Part shown: one piece after another, positions 54,864 through 62,795 of the stretch | Numbering within the stretch: the first letter of the stretch is position 1 | Layout: every line of letters starts with the position of its first letter | From: Acidobacteria bacterium Mor1 | Lineage (GTDB): Bacteria; Acidobacteriota; Polarisedimenticolia; Polarisedimenticolales; Polarisedimenticolaceae | Length of the DNA: 64,000 bases | Direction: 5' to 3' | Assembly: GCA_001664505.1 (NCBI GenBank) | Contig: CP011806.1 | Span: forward strand, 512,610 to 576,609 | Program-made: the position numbers and the translations under genes | The notes under the pieces: model-generated | What the model was told of the DNA's origin: nothing | Databases searched by the model: none | The model's input: the letters and a program-made list of their open reading frames with translations, nothing else

Positions 54864-55970
54864 CTACTGGGATCGCAGGGTCACCTTGCCGCCGGCCGCC
54901 ACCGCGAGGCGGGGGCCGCCGCGCTTGTGCTGCCAGTGAGTACCCTCGGAGTCCTGGCCGACCTGCTCCAGCTCCAGCCCCTCGGCGGCGAACCCGTTTC
55001 CCGCGGTCCGGGTGGTGAGCGCGAAGGAGGCGTAGCGGCCCAGACGAAGCTCCACGTCGCCACGGCGGCTCTCGACCTGCCACGAGCGAGCGTACTTGAG
55101 GGTCGACTCCAGCTCGATGTCCCCGCCCGCGCTTTCCACCGCCAGCTGCCCGGGCTCCAGCTGGTAGAGCACGATCGCTCCCTCGCTGCTGCGGGCCTCG
55201 ACCTGTTCCGCCTTGATGTCCGTGGCCTCGATGGAGCCCTCGCCGGATTGCAGGCTGACGGAGCCGGTCTGCACGTCGGCCAACATCAGGTCGCCGGTTC
55301 CGGTCTGAAGCGAGAGCTGCCCGCCGCGCACGGTGCGCACATCCAGGGTTCCCCGGGCCGAGCGGGCGTCGAGGGTGCCGTAGAACTGCTGGACCCGGAC
55401 CGCTCCGGCGGCGTTGGTCAGCGAGAGGTCTCCCCGGAACCGGGCGCAATCGATGGAGCCCACCGCCTGGCGCAAGGCCGCACGGGAATCCCTGGGCAGC
55501 CGGACTCGCAGGTGTACCGCCAGGGCGGGGGCCTTGCGCACGTTGCCCAGTTCGACCATGCGGCCGTCGTACTCGGCGGTGACCGTGTCTTTCTTGAGCA
55601 GCGGCGTGACCCATCGCGAGATCAGTCCGCCCCGTTCCGCACGAGGCAGGCGGAAGGTCGTGTGGCGGTCAACCGGGAAGGTCACCTGGACCCGGGTGCC
55701 GTCGATGCGGAACGCGATCGACTCCGCGAGGCTGCGGGCCAGTTCCGGGTCCTTGTGTTCGGCGATCACCGTCGCTTCGAGCAGCGCCTCTCCCGCCGGA
55801 GCATCTCCCTCGACCTGGATCGAACCGAGGAGGTTCTCGAGCTCCAGGGTGGACCCGGGCGGTAGCGCCACCCGGCCCTCGACGCTGCGTTGGATCGGGT
55901 CGCCGGCGTAGAGCGTGGGCCCGCAGAGAAGAACGGCAAGGATGGTCAGCAGCAACGGCAGTCGGCGCAT
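54864..55970 (-). CDS. Secreted DUF4097 (beta-helix-like) protein
   Basis: A 368-residue protein with a signal peptide (LLLTILAVLLCGPTLYAG). The mature part is built of short repeating strands, for example GSIDCARFRGDLSLTNAAG, GTLDVRTVRGG and SVSLQSGEGSIEATDI, the pattern of DUF4097/adhesin-like right-handed beta solenoids. It is exported to the periplasm or surface. Its role is unknown. It is convergent with the NeuC-like gene, 18 nt away. Confidence 0.82.
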   Translation of the reverse strand: MRRLPLLLTILAVLLCGPTLYAGDPIQRSVEGRVALPPGSTLELENLLGSIQVEGDAPAGEALLEATVIAEHKDPELARSLAESIAFRIDGTRVQVTFPVDRHTTFRLPRAERGGLISRWVTPLLKKDTVTAEYDGRMVELGNVRKAPALAVHLRVRLPRDSRAALRQAVGSIDCARFRGDLSLTNAAGAVRVQQFYGTLDARSARGTLDVRTVRGGQLSLQTGTGDLMLADVQTGSVSLQSGEGSIEATDIKAEQVEARSSEGAIVLYQLEPGQLAVESAGGDIELESTLKYARSWQVESRRGDVELRLGRYASFALTTRTAGNGFAAEGLELEQVGQDSEGTHWQHKRGGPRLAVAAGGKVTLRSQ

Positions 55971-56054
55971 GGGAGAACCTCCTGGCGTCGAACATAGGGT
56001 CCTTGCAGGGCAGGGTCACCCGCCGCGGGTTACCGTCTTGAAAGGGGATGACGC

Positions 56055-56789
56055 TCAGGGGAACAGCAGGCGGGTCCGCAGCGGGTTGACCCGGCGGCGC
56101 TCGATCGTCTGCGGTCCGTCGGCCCAATCCACCAGGCAGATCTGGGTCTGTTCGGAGGGTGGCGCCAGAGCACCCGCGTTGAGACAGGGCACTCCGTCGA
56201 TGACCTCGAGTCCGGCGGCCTCGTGGATATGCCCGCAAAGGAACAGTCGTGGGGTAAGCCGGCGGATCGCCGCAGCGACCGCGCGGCTTCCGACGTGGGC
56301 GCCGCGGCCGGTGAGATCCAGCGACGTTCCTGCCGGAGGGGTGTGGGAGATCAGGATGTCCAGGCCCGGTTCGGCGGGGATACCCTCGAGGGTCTGCTCC
56401 GCCGCGTCTTCACCCCACTCGTAGGGAAAGCCGAATCGCTCGGGGCCGGCGCCACCGAAGCCTGCGACCCGCAAGCCCGCCGCCTCGACCACCCGGCCGT
56501 CGACGTTCTGCGCACCGCTCGCCGCAGGTGGATCGGGCAGGTCGTGGTTTCCCGGCACGAACAGCACCGGGCAGGCGAGTCGCTCGGCGATATCGTCCAG
56601 CACGGCTTGTACCGAAGTGTCGTGGGCTGCTCGGTGAGCGCGCCGGTCGGCATCATCCCACGGCGGGTCGAGGCCGACATCGCCGACCTGCAGCGCCAGG
56701 TCGATCGAAACGCCGTCGATCAGATCGAGGGACTCGGACAGGGTCCGGCGCCGGTCGTGCACGTCTCCGATGACCGCAAGCCGGAGCAA
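56055..56789 (-). CDS. Calcineurin-like metallophosphoesterase
   Basis: A 244-residue cytoplasmic protein with all metal motifs in order: GDVHD, GDVG, PGNHD, SHTPP and CGHIHE. The start is TTG 56789 with GGAGG 6 nt upstream. The closest characterised folds are Icc/YfcE-like phosphodiesterases; the substrate is unknown. It follows the CRTAC1-like gene by 19 nt on the same strand and may be co-transcribed. Confidence 0.88.
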   Translation of the reverse strand: MLRLAVIGDVHDRRRTLSESLDLIDGVSIDLALQVGDVGLDPPWDDADRRAHRAAHDTSVQAVLDDIAERLACPVLFVPGNHDLPDPPAASGAQNVDGRVVEAAGLRVAGFGGAGPERFGFPYEWGEDAAEQTLEGIPAEPGLDILISHTPPAGTSLDLTGRGAHVGSRAVAAAIRRLTPRLFLCGHIHEAAGLEVIDGVPCLNAGALAPPSEQTQICLVDWADGPQTIERRRVNPLRTRLLFP

Positions 56790-56808
56790 TCGAAACCTCC
56801 CGGATGCT

Positions 56809-58524
56809 TTAGCGGGTGCCGGGCCGCGGCTTCTGGTGCTTGCCCTCGACCACTTCGACCAGACGGCCGGTGCTGACCGCAGGCAGGACGTCGACGGTGC
56901 CCGACGGCCAGCGCACCTCGACCCGCGCCTTCTTGGCGCTTCCCAGCCCGAAGTGCAGGCGAGGGTCCGACTGGGAGAGGTACGAACCGCCCCCCTTGCG
57001 GTGACGGCTGTGGGTCTTGCCGTCGACGGTGACCCGCACCTCGGTGCCGACGGCGTCCCGGTTGCTGCGTGTCGGCCGCAGTTGAACCGTCAGGTGGGTG
57101 CCTCGGCGGGGAGTGTCGTTGCGCAGCAGCACCACGGCGTCGTCGATGGCGGTGGCCAGGATGTCCACGTCGCCGTCGTTGTCGTAGTCGCCGAAGGCGG
57201 CCCCGCGGTACGAGCGGGCCAGGCCCAGAGCACCCTCTGCGGGAGCCAGGTGAAACTTGCCGCCCTCGCGCACGAACAGGTGGTTGCGTTGCCGGTAGTG
57301 CAGGCCGTTGTCGTAGTCGTCGACGTTGGGGTAGAGGTGTCCGTTGGCGATGAACAGGTCGAGATCGCCGTCCAGATCGAAATCGTGGAAGCCGGTACCC
57401 CAGGAGAGGGCCATGCGGGTCACCCCGAGTCCCTGGCGCAGGCTGTCGTCGATGAAGTACTTGCCCTTCTGGCTGCGGTAGATCGTGTTCAGATCGTGAG
57501 AGAAGTTGGTCACGACCAGATCGCCCCAGCCATCCCCGTCGAAGTCGGCGAAGTCGGTGCCCATTCCCGCCTGGGCCCGTCCACTGCCGCTCAGGGCGGT
57601 CAGCGAGCGAACGCCGATGTCGACGAACTTGCCGTTGCCTTCGTTGCGCCACAGGGAGTTGGCCACCGAATCGTTCGCGACGTACACGTCCTGGTCGCCG
57701 TCGAGGTCGAAGTCGGCGGTCACCACCCCCAGGGCGAAGCGGGGCTTGTCGAGGAACAGGCCGGCGTCCCGGGTGACGTCGATGAAGGTGCCGTCTCCGT
57801 TGTTGCGGTAGAGCACGTCCTGCTGGGGCGGCAGGCCCATCGGGCCGCAGAACACCGGAATGCCCTGGATCGTGCAGTTGGGCTTCTTGGCCGCCTCGGG
57901 AGTGCCGAAGGCGGGGACCTGGGTGCGCTTGAAGTCGACGTAGTTTGCCACGTAGAGGTCGAGGTCGCCGTCGCCGTCCATGTCGAAGAACGCGGCGGAG
58001 CTGCCCCAGCCGCGGTCACCGACACCGGCGGCCGCGGTGATGTCCTCGAAGGCGCCGTCCCCCCGGTTTCGGAACAGGCGGTTGGCGCCCAGGTTGGTCA
58101 CGTAGATATCCGGCGCGCCGTCGTTGTCGATGTCGCCGACGGCCACTCCCTGTCCCCAGCCGCGGTCTCCCACGCCGGCGCGCTTGGTTACATCGGCGAA
58201 GCCGCCCTTGCCGTTGCCGCGATAGAGGCGGTTGGGCTCCCCCTGGCCCGGCTTGCGGTCGTAGTCGGAACCGTTGACCAGATACAGGTCGAGGTTTCCG
58301 TCGCCGTCGTAGTCGAGCCAGGCTGCGCCACTTCCCATGGATTCGGTGAGGTAGCGCTTGCCCCGGGGAGCGGCACCGCAGACGTTGGTGAACTCGATTC
58401 CGGAGTCGGCGGTCGCGTCGGTGAACAGGGGAGCCGACCGGGCACTGCCGGCTGAAGAGGCAAGTGCGATGGAGCCGACGCCCAGGACGACCGCAACCCA
58501 CCCGGCGATGCGCCGCACGGTCAC
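56809..58524 (-). CDS. CRTAC1-family FG-GAP/VCBS repeat protein with ASPIC/UnbV domain
   Basis: A 571-residue exported protein. A signal peptide (WVAVVLGVGSIALASSAGSA) is followed by at least six calcium-binding repeats such as DYDGDGNLDLYLVN, DIDNDGAPDIYVTN, DMDGDGDLDLYVAN and DFDGDGWGDLVVTN, forming a beta propeller. The C-terminus (HFGLGSAKKARVEVRWPSG) is the ASPIC/UnbV domain. GTG 58524 overlaps the upstream TPR lipoprotein stop in GTGA. These proteins are common in Acidobacteriota and Planctomycetota, with unknown ligand. Confidence 0.9.
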   Translation of the reverse strand: MTVRRIAGWVAVVLGVGSIALASSAGSARSAPLFTDATADSGIEFTNVCGAAPRGKRYLTESMGSGAAWLDYDGDGNLDLYLVNGSDYDRKPGQGEPNRLYRGNGKGGFADVTKRAGVGDRGWGQGVAVGDIDNDGAPDIYVTNLGANRLFRNRGDGAFEDITAAAGVGDRGWGSSAAFFDMDGDGDLDLYVANYVDFKRTQVPAFGTPEAAKKPNCTIQGIPVFCGPMGLPPQQDVLYRNNGDGTFIDVTRDAGLFLDKPRFALGVVTADFDLDGDQDVYVANDSVANSLWRNEGNGKFVDIGVRSLTALSGSGRAQAGMGTDFADFDGDGWGDLVVTNFSHDLNTIYRSQKGKYFIDDSLRQGLGVTRMALSWGTGFHDFDLDGDLDLFIANGHLYPNVDDYDNGLHYRQRNHLFVREGGKFHLAPAEGALGLARSYRGAAFGDYDNDGDVDILATAIDDAVVLLRNDTPRRGTHLTVQLRPTRSNRDAVGTEVRVTVDGKTHSRHRKGGGSYLSQSDPRLHFGLGSAKKARVEVRWPSGTVDVLPAVSTGRLVEVVEGKHQKPRPGTR

Positions 58525-59570
58525 GAACCCGCGGCCGCCTGGAGCTGTTGATGCCGTTCGAAGGCGGCCTGGGCCTGGTCTTCCTGGCCGAGCTGCATCA
58601 GCGCCTGTCCCAGGGTGTAGTAGGCGAAGCGGTGGTTCGGTTCGGCGGCCAGTAGCTGGGTCAGCAGGGAATGGGCCTGCTCCGCGTCGCCGAAAGACAG
58701 TGCAATCGAGGCGACCCGGAAGACGGCGTCGTTGTAGACCCGCTGTTCGTAGGCGTTGCGCGGGCGCAGTTCGAGGGTCGCCAGAAAGACGGCGTAGGCC
58801 TGCTGGGCCTGCCCCTGTCCCTGGAGCATCTCGCCGAGGTTGTAGTGGGCCAGCAGGTAGGTCGGGTCCGCCTCGATGGCCCGCTGGTAGTAGCCAAGGG
58901 CGGCCTGGTTGTCTCCGCGTTTGACGGCGAGATTGGCCAGGTTGAGCAGGACCTTGGGATGATTCGGACGAAGCTCGAGAAGACGCAGGTAAGCGGCCTC
59001 GGCCTCGGTGAAGCGGGAAGCGCTGGAGTAAGCCAGACCGAGCTCGAACAGGCTCCGCAGTTCGGGCTGGAGTTCGGCGATGCGCTCGAAGTGGGGGACC
59101 GCCTCGGCGTGCCGGCCCGCCGCCCGAAGGCTGAAGGCCAACTCCCGGCGGAGTTCCACGTCGTCCGGGGAGGCGTCGACCCGGCCGGCCAGGGAATCCA
59201 CGTCCCCCTTGACGTTGACGTCGGGCGGGGCCTGGGCGGACCCCTGGTCCGACAGCGCCTCGATCGGCGGGGCGGGCTCTTCGGGTACCGGATCGGCCGG
59301 CTGGGGGGCCGCGGCGTCTTCCCTGTCGGTCACGAAGGTGACGTCGGGTAGAGCGGGTTCCGGCTCGGGCTCGTCCATCGGCGCTGGAGCAGCATTGTCC
59401 GGAGTGCCGGCCTCCGGGCTCTCGCCCGCCGAGGCGATTGAGTCGCCGCCTGCCGAGCCCGGGGCCTCATCCCCCTTGTCGCCGCAACCGCCGCATCCGG
59501 CCAGAGGCAGGAGCAGCAGCAGGGCCAGCAGGAGCGCCCGGGGGGTCCCGGCTGAGGTCGAAGGTCGCAT
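58521..59570 (-). CDS. TPR-repeat lipoprotein
   Basis: A 349-residue protein with lipobox LAGC, a ~110-residue acidic Pro/Ala/Glu-rich linker and then about six TPR units (LAYSSASRFTEAEAAYLRLL, LGYYQRAIEADPTYLLAHYN). The linker would let the TPR domain reach across the periplasm. It is translationally coupled (GTGA) to the CRTAC1-like protein, so the two probably act together, for example in binding or presenting exported polysaccharide or protein. Confidence 0.82.
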   Translation of the reverse strand: MRPSTSAGTPRALLLALLLLLPLAGCGGCGDKGDEAPGSAGGDSIASAGESPEAGTPDNAAPAPMDEPEPEPALPDVTFVTDREDAAAPQPADPVPEEPAPPIEALSDQGSAQAPPDVNVKGDVDSLAGRVDASPDDVELRRELAFSLRAAGRHAEAVPHFERIAELQPELRSLFELGLAYSSASRFTEAEAAYLRLLELRPNHPKVLLNLANLAVKRGDNQAALGYYQRAIEADPTYLLAHYNLGEMLQGQGQAQQAYAVFLATLELRPRNAYEQRVYNDAVFRVASIALSFGDAEQAHSLLTQLLAAEPNHRFAYYTLGQALMQLGQEDQAQAAFERHQQLQAAAGS

Positions 59571-59679
59571 CTCGTTAGAATACCGCGTCTCGGCTATATT
59601 GCCCCATCCAAGTGGCCCTGGGCCGGTCCCGAATCCCCGGGAGCGCCAGGGGGCCGCACCGCCCCGAAGGGCTCGCTCG

Positions 59680-60654
59680 ATGCAGATCTACGACGATATT
59701 CTCGCCACTCTGGGGAACACCCCCCTCGTCCGCCTCGGTCGCTTCAGCCCCGAGGGCGGCCTGCTCGCGGCGAAGATCGAGTCCTTCAATCCCGGCTCCA
59801 GCGTCAAGGACCGGATCGGCCCGGCCCTGATCGAGGCCGGGGAGAAGGCGGGGCTCCTCAAGCCGGGGGGCACCATCGTCGAGCCGACGTCGGGGAACAC
59901 CGGAGTCGGGCTGGCCATGGCGGCCAACCTGAAGGGCTACAAGCTGATCTGCACCGCGGCGGACAAGATTCCCGCCGAGAAGGTCGCCCTTCTGCGGGCG
60001 TACGGGGCGGAGGTGATCACCTGTCCGACCCACGTCGAGGCGGATGACCCCCGCTCGTATTACAAGGTCGCCGAGCGGCTGCGGGACGAGCACGGAGCGT
60101 ATCTGCCGTACCAGTACTACAACCAGGCCAACCCCGAGGCCCACTACCGGTCCACCGGCCCCGAGATCTGGAAGCAGACCGAGGGCAAGATCACCCACTA
60201 CGTGGTGGGCATCGGCACCGGCGGCACGATCAGCGGCACGGCGAAGTACCTCAAGGAGCAGAACCCGGATATCCAGGTGGTCGGCGTCGATACCGTCGGC
60301 AGCATCTACGAGTACTACCACGAGCACCGCAAGCTGCCCCCGGCCGACCAGATCCACCAGTACCTGGTCGACGGCATCGGCGAAGATTTCATGCCCGAAA
60401 CCGTCTGGTGGGACTACATCGACCGGGTGATCACCATCGACGACGCCACCGCCTACGGCGTGACCATGGAACTCTCCCGTAAGGAGTCGATCTTCACCGG
60501 TTCCTCGGGCGGTTCCGCGGCAGCTGCGGCACGCCTCGTGGCCCGGGAGTTGGACCCGGACAAGGTCGTCATCACCCTCTTTCCCGACTCCGGGGAGCGC
60601 TACCTGTCCAAGCTCAACGACGAGTGGATGCGCGAAAAGGGCCTGATCGGCTGA
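59680..60654 (+). CDS. Cystathionine beta-synthase/cysteine synthase-type PLP enzyme
   Basis: A 324-residue PLP enzyme. The Schiff-base lysine is K43 in GSSVKDR, TSGNTG (70-75) and GTGGTISG bind the cofactor phosphate and substrate. The region VDGIGEDFMPETVWWDYID resembles the catalytic core of cystathionine beta-synthase more than O-acetylserine sulfhydrylase, while the regulatory CBS pair is absent. It should make cystathionine or cysteine. No strong ribosome binding site precedes the ATG at 59680. Confidence 0.88.
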   Translation: MQIYDDILATLGNTPLVRLGRFSPEGGLLAAKIESFNPGSSVKDRIGPALIEAGEKAGLLKPGGTIVEPTSGNTGVGLAMAANLKGYKLICTAADKIPAEKVALLRAYGAEVITCPTHVEADDPRSYYKVAERLRDEHGAYLPYQYYNQANPEAHYRSTGPEIWKQTEGKITHYVVGIGTGGTISGTAKYLKEQNPDIQVVGVDTVGSIYEYYHEHRKLPPADQIHQYLVDGIGEDFMPETVWWDYIDRVITIDDATAYGVTMELSRKESIFTGSSGGSAAAAARLVARELDPDKVVITLFPDSGERYLSKLNDEWMREKGLIG

Positions 60655-60760
60655 CAGCGTTTTTGGCGCTTTGCGGCGCATTCGTCCCGGCGCGATTCCG
60701 GCCCGTTCGGAATACCCCGACAACCCGGCGATTTCTCCCGTTCCTTTACCAAATAGCCCG

Positions 60761-60789
60761 TTGACCGGGCCGGGGGACCCGTCTAACAC
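60761..60789 (+). promoter_or_regulatory. Possible promoter for the sigma factor gene
   Basis: TTGACC (60761-60766) and TAACAC (60784-60789) have 17-nt spacing. A perfect TTGACA also begins at 60790 but has no matching -10 downstream. The 251-nt gap has no gene. Confidence 0.35.
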
Positions 60790-60905
60790 TTGACAGTGCG
60801 AACCACACGTTCGCCCCGAATGAGGGTTTCGAGCAGGGATCGGGGGAGACACGCTCGATAGACGCGGGAACGGCAACTTCCCGCAAAGCATCGCAAGGAG
60901 CCGCC

Positions 60906-61883
60906 GTGCAGTCTTCCACCGCCTCGACCACAGTCCTCTCCCGCTACTTCGCCGAGATCCGTGAGAACCGGCGACTCACCAAGGAAGAAGAGAAGGCGCT
61001 GGCCCGCCGGATCCAGGGCGGCGACAAGAGCGCCATCGACATCCTGGTGCGGGCGAACCTCAGCTTCGTGGTCAAGGTGGCCAGCGAGTACCGCAACCTC
61101 GGGATCGCCTTCGAGGACCTGCTCAACGAGGGCAACATCGGCCTGATCGAGGCGGCCCATCGCTTCGATGCGGACAAGGACACCAAGTTCATCAGCTACG
61201 CGGTGTGGTGGATCCGCAAGTCGATGCTCAAGGCGCTGGCGGACCACTCCAACATGGTGCGTGTGCCGACGCACCAGCTCAAGCGGGTGCGCGAGGTGCG
61301 CGCCGCCGAGGCGGCCCTGCGCCGCAAGCTGGGCCGCAAGCCGACCCGGGAAGAGATCTCCAAGAAGATCGAAGAGGACGTCAGCCGGGTCGACGAGGTG
61401 ATGCAGCTGAGCCTGCACGGCGTCAGCATCGACGAGAAGGTCGGCAAGAACGTCGACCGTCCGCTGAGCGACTTCATCGAGGACCCGGGCGCCGGGCACG
61501 TGGTCGATGCGATGATCGATCGCGAGTACGAGCATGATCTCGACGGCGCCCTCGACGAACTCAACGAGCAGGAGCGCTACGTCCTGACCCATCGCTTCGG
61601 CCTCGGCGGAACCAGCGCCATGACCCTCCACGAGATCGGCAAGCAGATGGGGGTCAGCCGGGAACGGGTCCGCCAGATCGAAAACAAGGCCACGGCCAAC
61701 CTGCGCAAGTATTTCAAGCGCCGGAACTCGGTGCAGGCGCCGTTGCGCCCCCGGGCGGGGCAGAAGAAGGTTGCCCGCAAGCGGGACCTGGTGGCGTCGG
61801 ATGTCCCGGCCCCGGGAGTCGCCGACGAGGCTGCTGCGCACCATGGGGAAGAGGGCGATTCCCCCCAGGCGGTCGCGATCTGA
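60906..61883 (+). CDS. RNA polymerase sigma-70 factor (group 2, RpoD/RpoS-like)
   Basis: A 325-residue protein with regions 1.2-4.2 but no region 1.1: SRYFAEIRENRRLTKEEE, region 2 (NLRLVV-like NLSFVVKVASEYRNLG, FSSYA-like FISYAVWWIRKSM), region 3 and region 4.2 (GVSRERVRQIENKA). After 4.2 there is an unusual ~50-residue Ala/Gly/Lys-rich tail. It is likely an alternative, stationary-phase or general stress-type factor rather than the housekeeping one. GTG 60906 follows AAGGAG. Confidence 0.92.
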   Translation: MQSSTASTTVLSRYFAEIRENRRLTKEEEKALARRIQGGDKSAIDILVRANLSFVVKVASEYRNLGIAFEDLLNEGNIGLIEAAHRFDADKDTKFISYAVWWIRKSMLKALADHSNMVRVPTHQLKRVREVRAAEAALRRKLGRKPTREEISKKIEEDVSRVDEVMQLSLHGVSIDEKVGKNVDRPLSDFIEDPGAGHVVDAMIDREYEHDLDGALDELNEQERYVLTHRFGLGGTSAMTLHEIGKQMGVSRERVRQIENKATANLRKYFKRRNSVQAPLRPRAGQKKVARKRDLVASDVPAPGVADEAAAHHGEEGDSPQAVAI

Positions 61884-61942
61884 CCCTGTCGGTTCCGTGA
61901 TAGGGTGCCTGCGACCCCTCTGACCGGGTCGCGGAGCCCACG

Positions 61943-62680
61943 TTGCCCGAGCCCCTTGGGTACATCCTGCTGTTCGGCGCCGGCCTGATCGCCGGAGCGC
62001 TCAACGTCATCGCCGGCGGCGGCTCCTTCCTCACCCTTCCGATCCTGATCTTCCTGGGCCTGCCCCCCACGGTGGCCAACGGCACCAACCGGGTCGGGAT
62101 CCTGTTGCAGAACGTCGGTGCCGTCTGGGGCTTCCGGCGCCACAACGTGCTCGACACCCGTGACTGGGCCTGGGTCCTGATTCCGGCGGTGGCCGGGTCC
62201 GTTGCCGGCACCGCTCTGGCCCTGTGGGTCGGCGACGCCGCCTTCCAGCGGATCCTGGCGAGCCTGATGATCGTGGCGACCCTGGGCAGCCTGTGGTCGC
62301 CGAGGATCGGCGGCGAGGGGCGTGCGGGTCTGTCCCGTGGGCCGTTGGCCCTCGGTTTCCTCGTCGCCGGGGTCTACGGGGGCTTCGTTCAGGCCGGCGT
62401 GGGGTTCCTGATCCTGACCGTCACCAGCCTTGCCGGACTGGATCTGGTTCGGGGCAACGCCCTCAAGGTCTTCTGCATTCTGGCCTTCACCGGGGTATCC
62501 CTCGCCATCTTCGCCTGGAGCGGCAAGGTGGAGTGGATTCCGGGGCTGGCGCTGGCCGGGGGCACGATCCTCGGCGGGCAGCTGGGGGTGCGCTGGACCG
62601 TGCAGAAGGGGCACGCCTGGATCCGAGGCGTAGTCACCGTGGCGGTGCTGGCCATGGCGGTCCTCCTCTGGCTGCGCTGA
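61943..62680 (+). CDS. TSUP (TauE/SafE) family permease
   Basis: A 245-residue protein with about eight membrane helices. GAGLIAGALNVIAGGGSFLTLP, split here before SFLTLPIL, is the hallmark N-terminal motif, and YGGFVQAGVGFLIL is its second-repeat copy. TSUP proteins export sulfite, sulfonates or related organic anions. The start is TTG 61943. The final LR-stop codons form the first copy of a 20-bp tandem repeat. Confidence 0.88.
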   Translation: MPEPLGYILLFGAGLIAGALNVIAGGGSFLTLPILIFLGLPPTVANGTNRVGILLQNVGAVWGFRRHNVLDTRDWAWVLIPAVAGSVAGTALALWVGDAAFQRILASLMIVATLGSLWSPRIGGEGRAGLSRGPLALGFLVAGVYGGFVQAGVGFLILTVTSLAGLDLVRGNALKVFCILAFTGVSLAIFAWSGKVEWIPGLALAGGTILGGQLGVRWTVQKGHAWIRGVVTVAVLAMAVLLWLR

Positions 62681-62720
62681 GCCTGCTCGGGCTGCGCTGA
62701 GCCTGCTCGGGCTGCGCTGA
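62671..62720. repeat. 20-bp tandem repeat, 2.5 copies, carrying stop codons
   Basis: The unit GCTGCGCTGAGCCTGCTCGG starts at 62671 and again at 62691; a 10-nt third copy runs 62711-62720. The copies are identical. The first contains the TSUP gene's last two codons and its TGA, so the same end is repeated. Confidence 0.9.
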
Positions 62721-62795
62721 GATATAGTGGCGCGGTTGCGCCGTCGGCGCAGGAGCGTGCGCGGTGCGGCGCACGTGGAATGAAGGAGACCCCTC

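Noticed and set aside
60790-60795. Perfect TTGACA as the sigma gene -35 box
   Set aside because: No -10-like hexamer occurs 16-18 nt downstream; the sequence there is GC-only.
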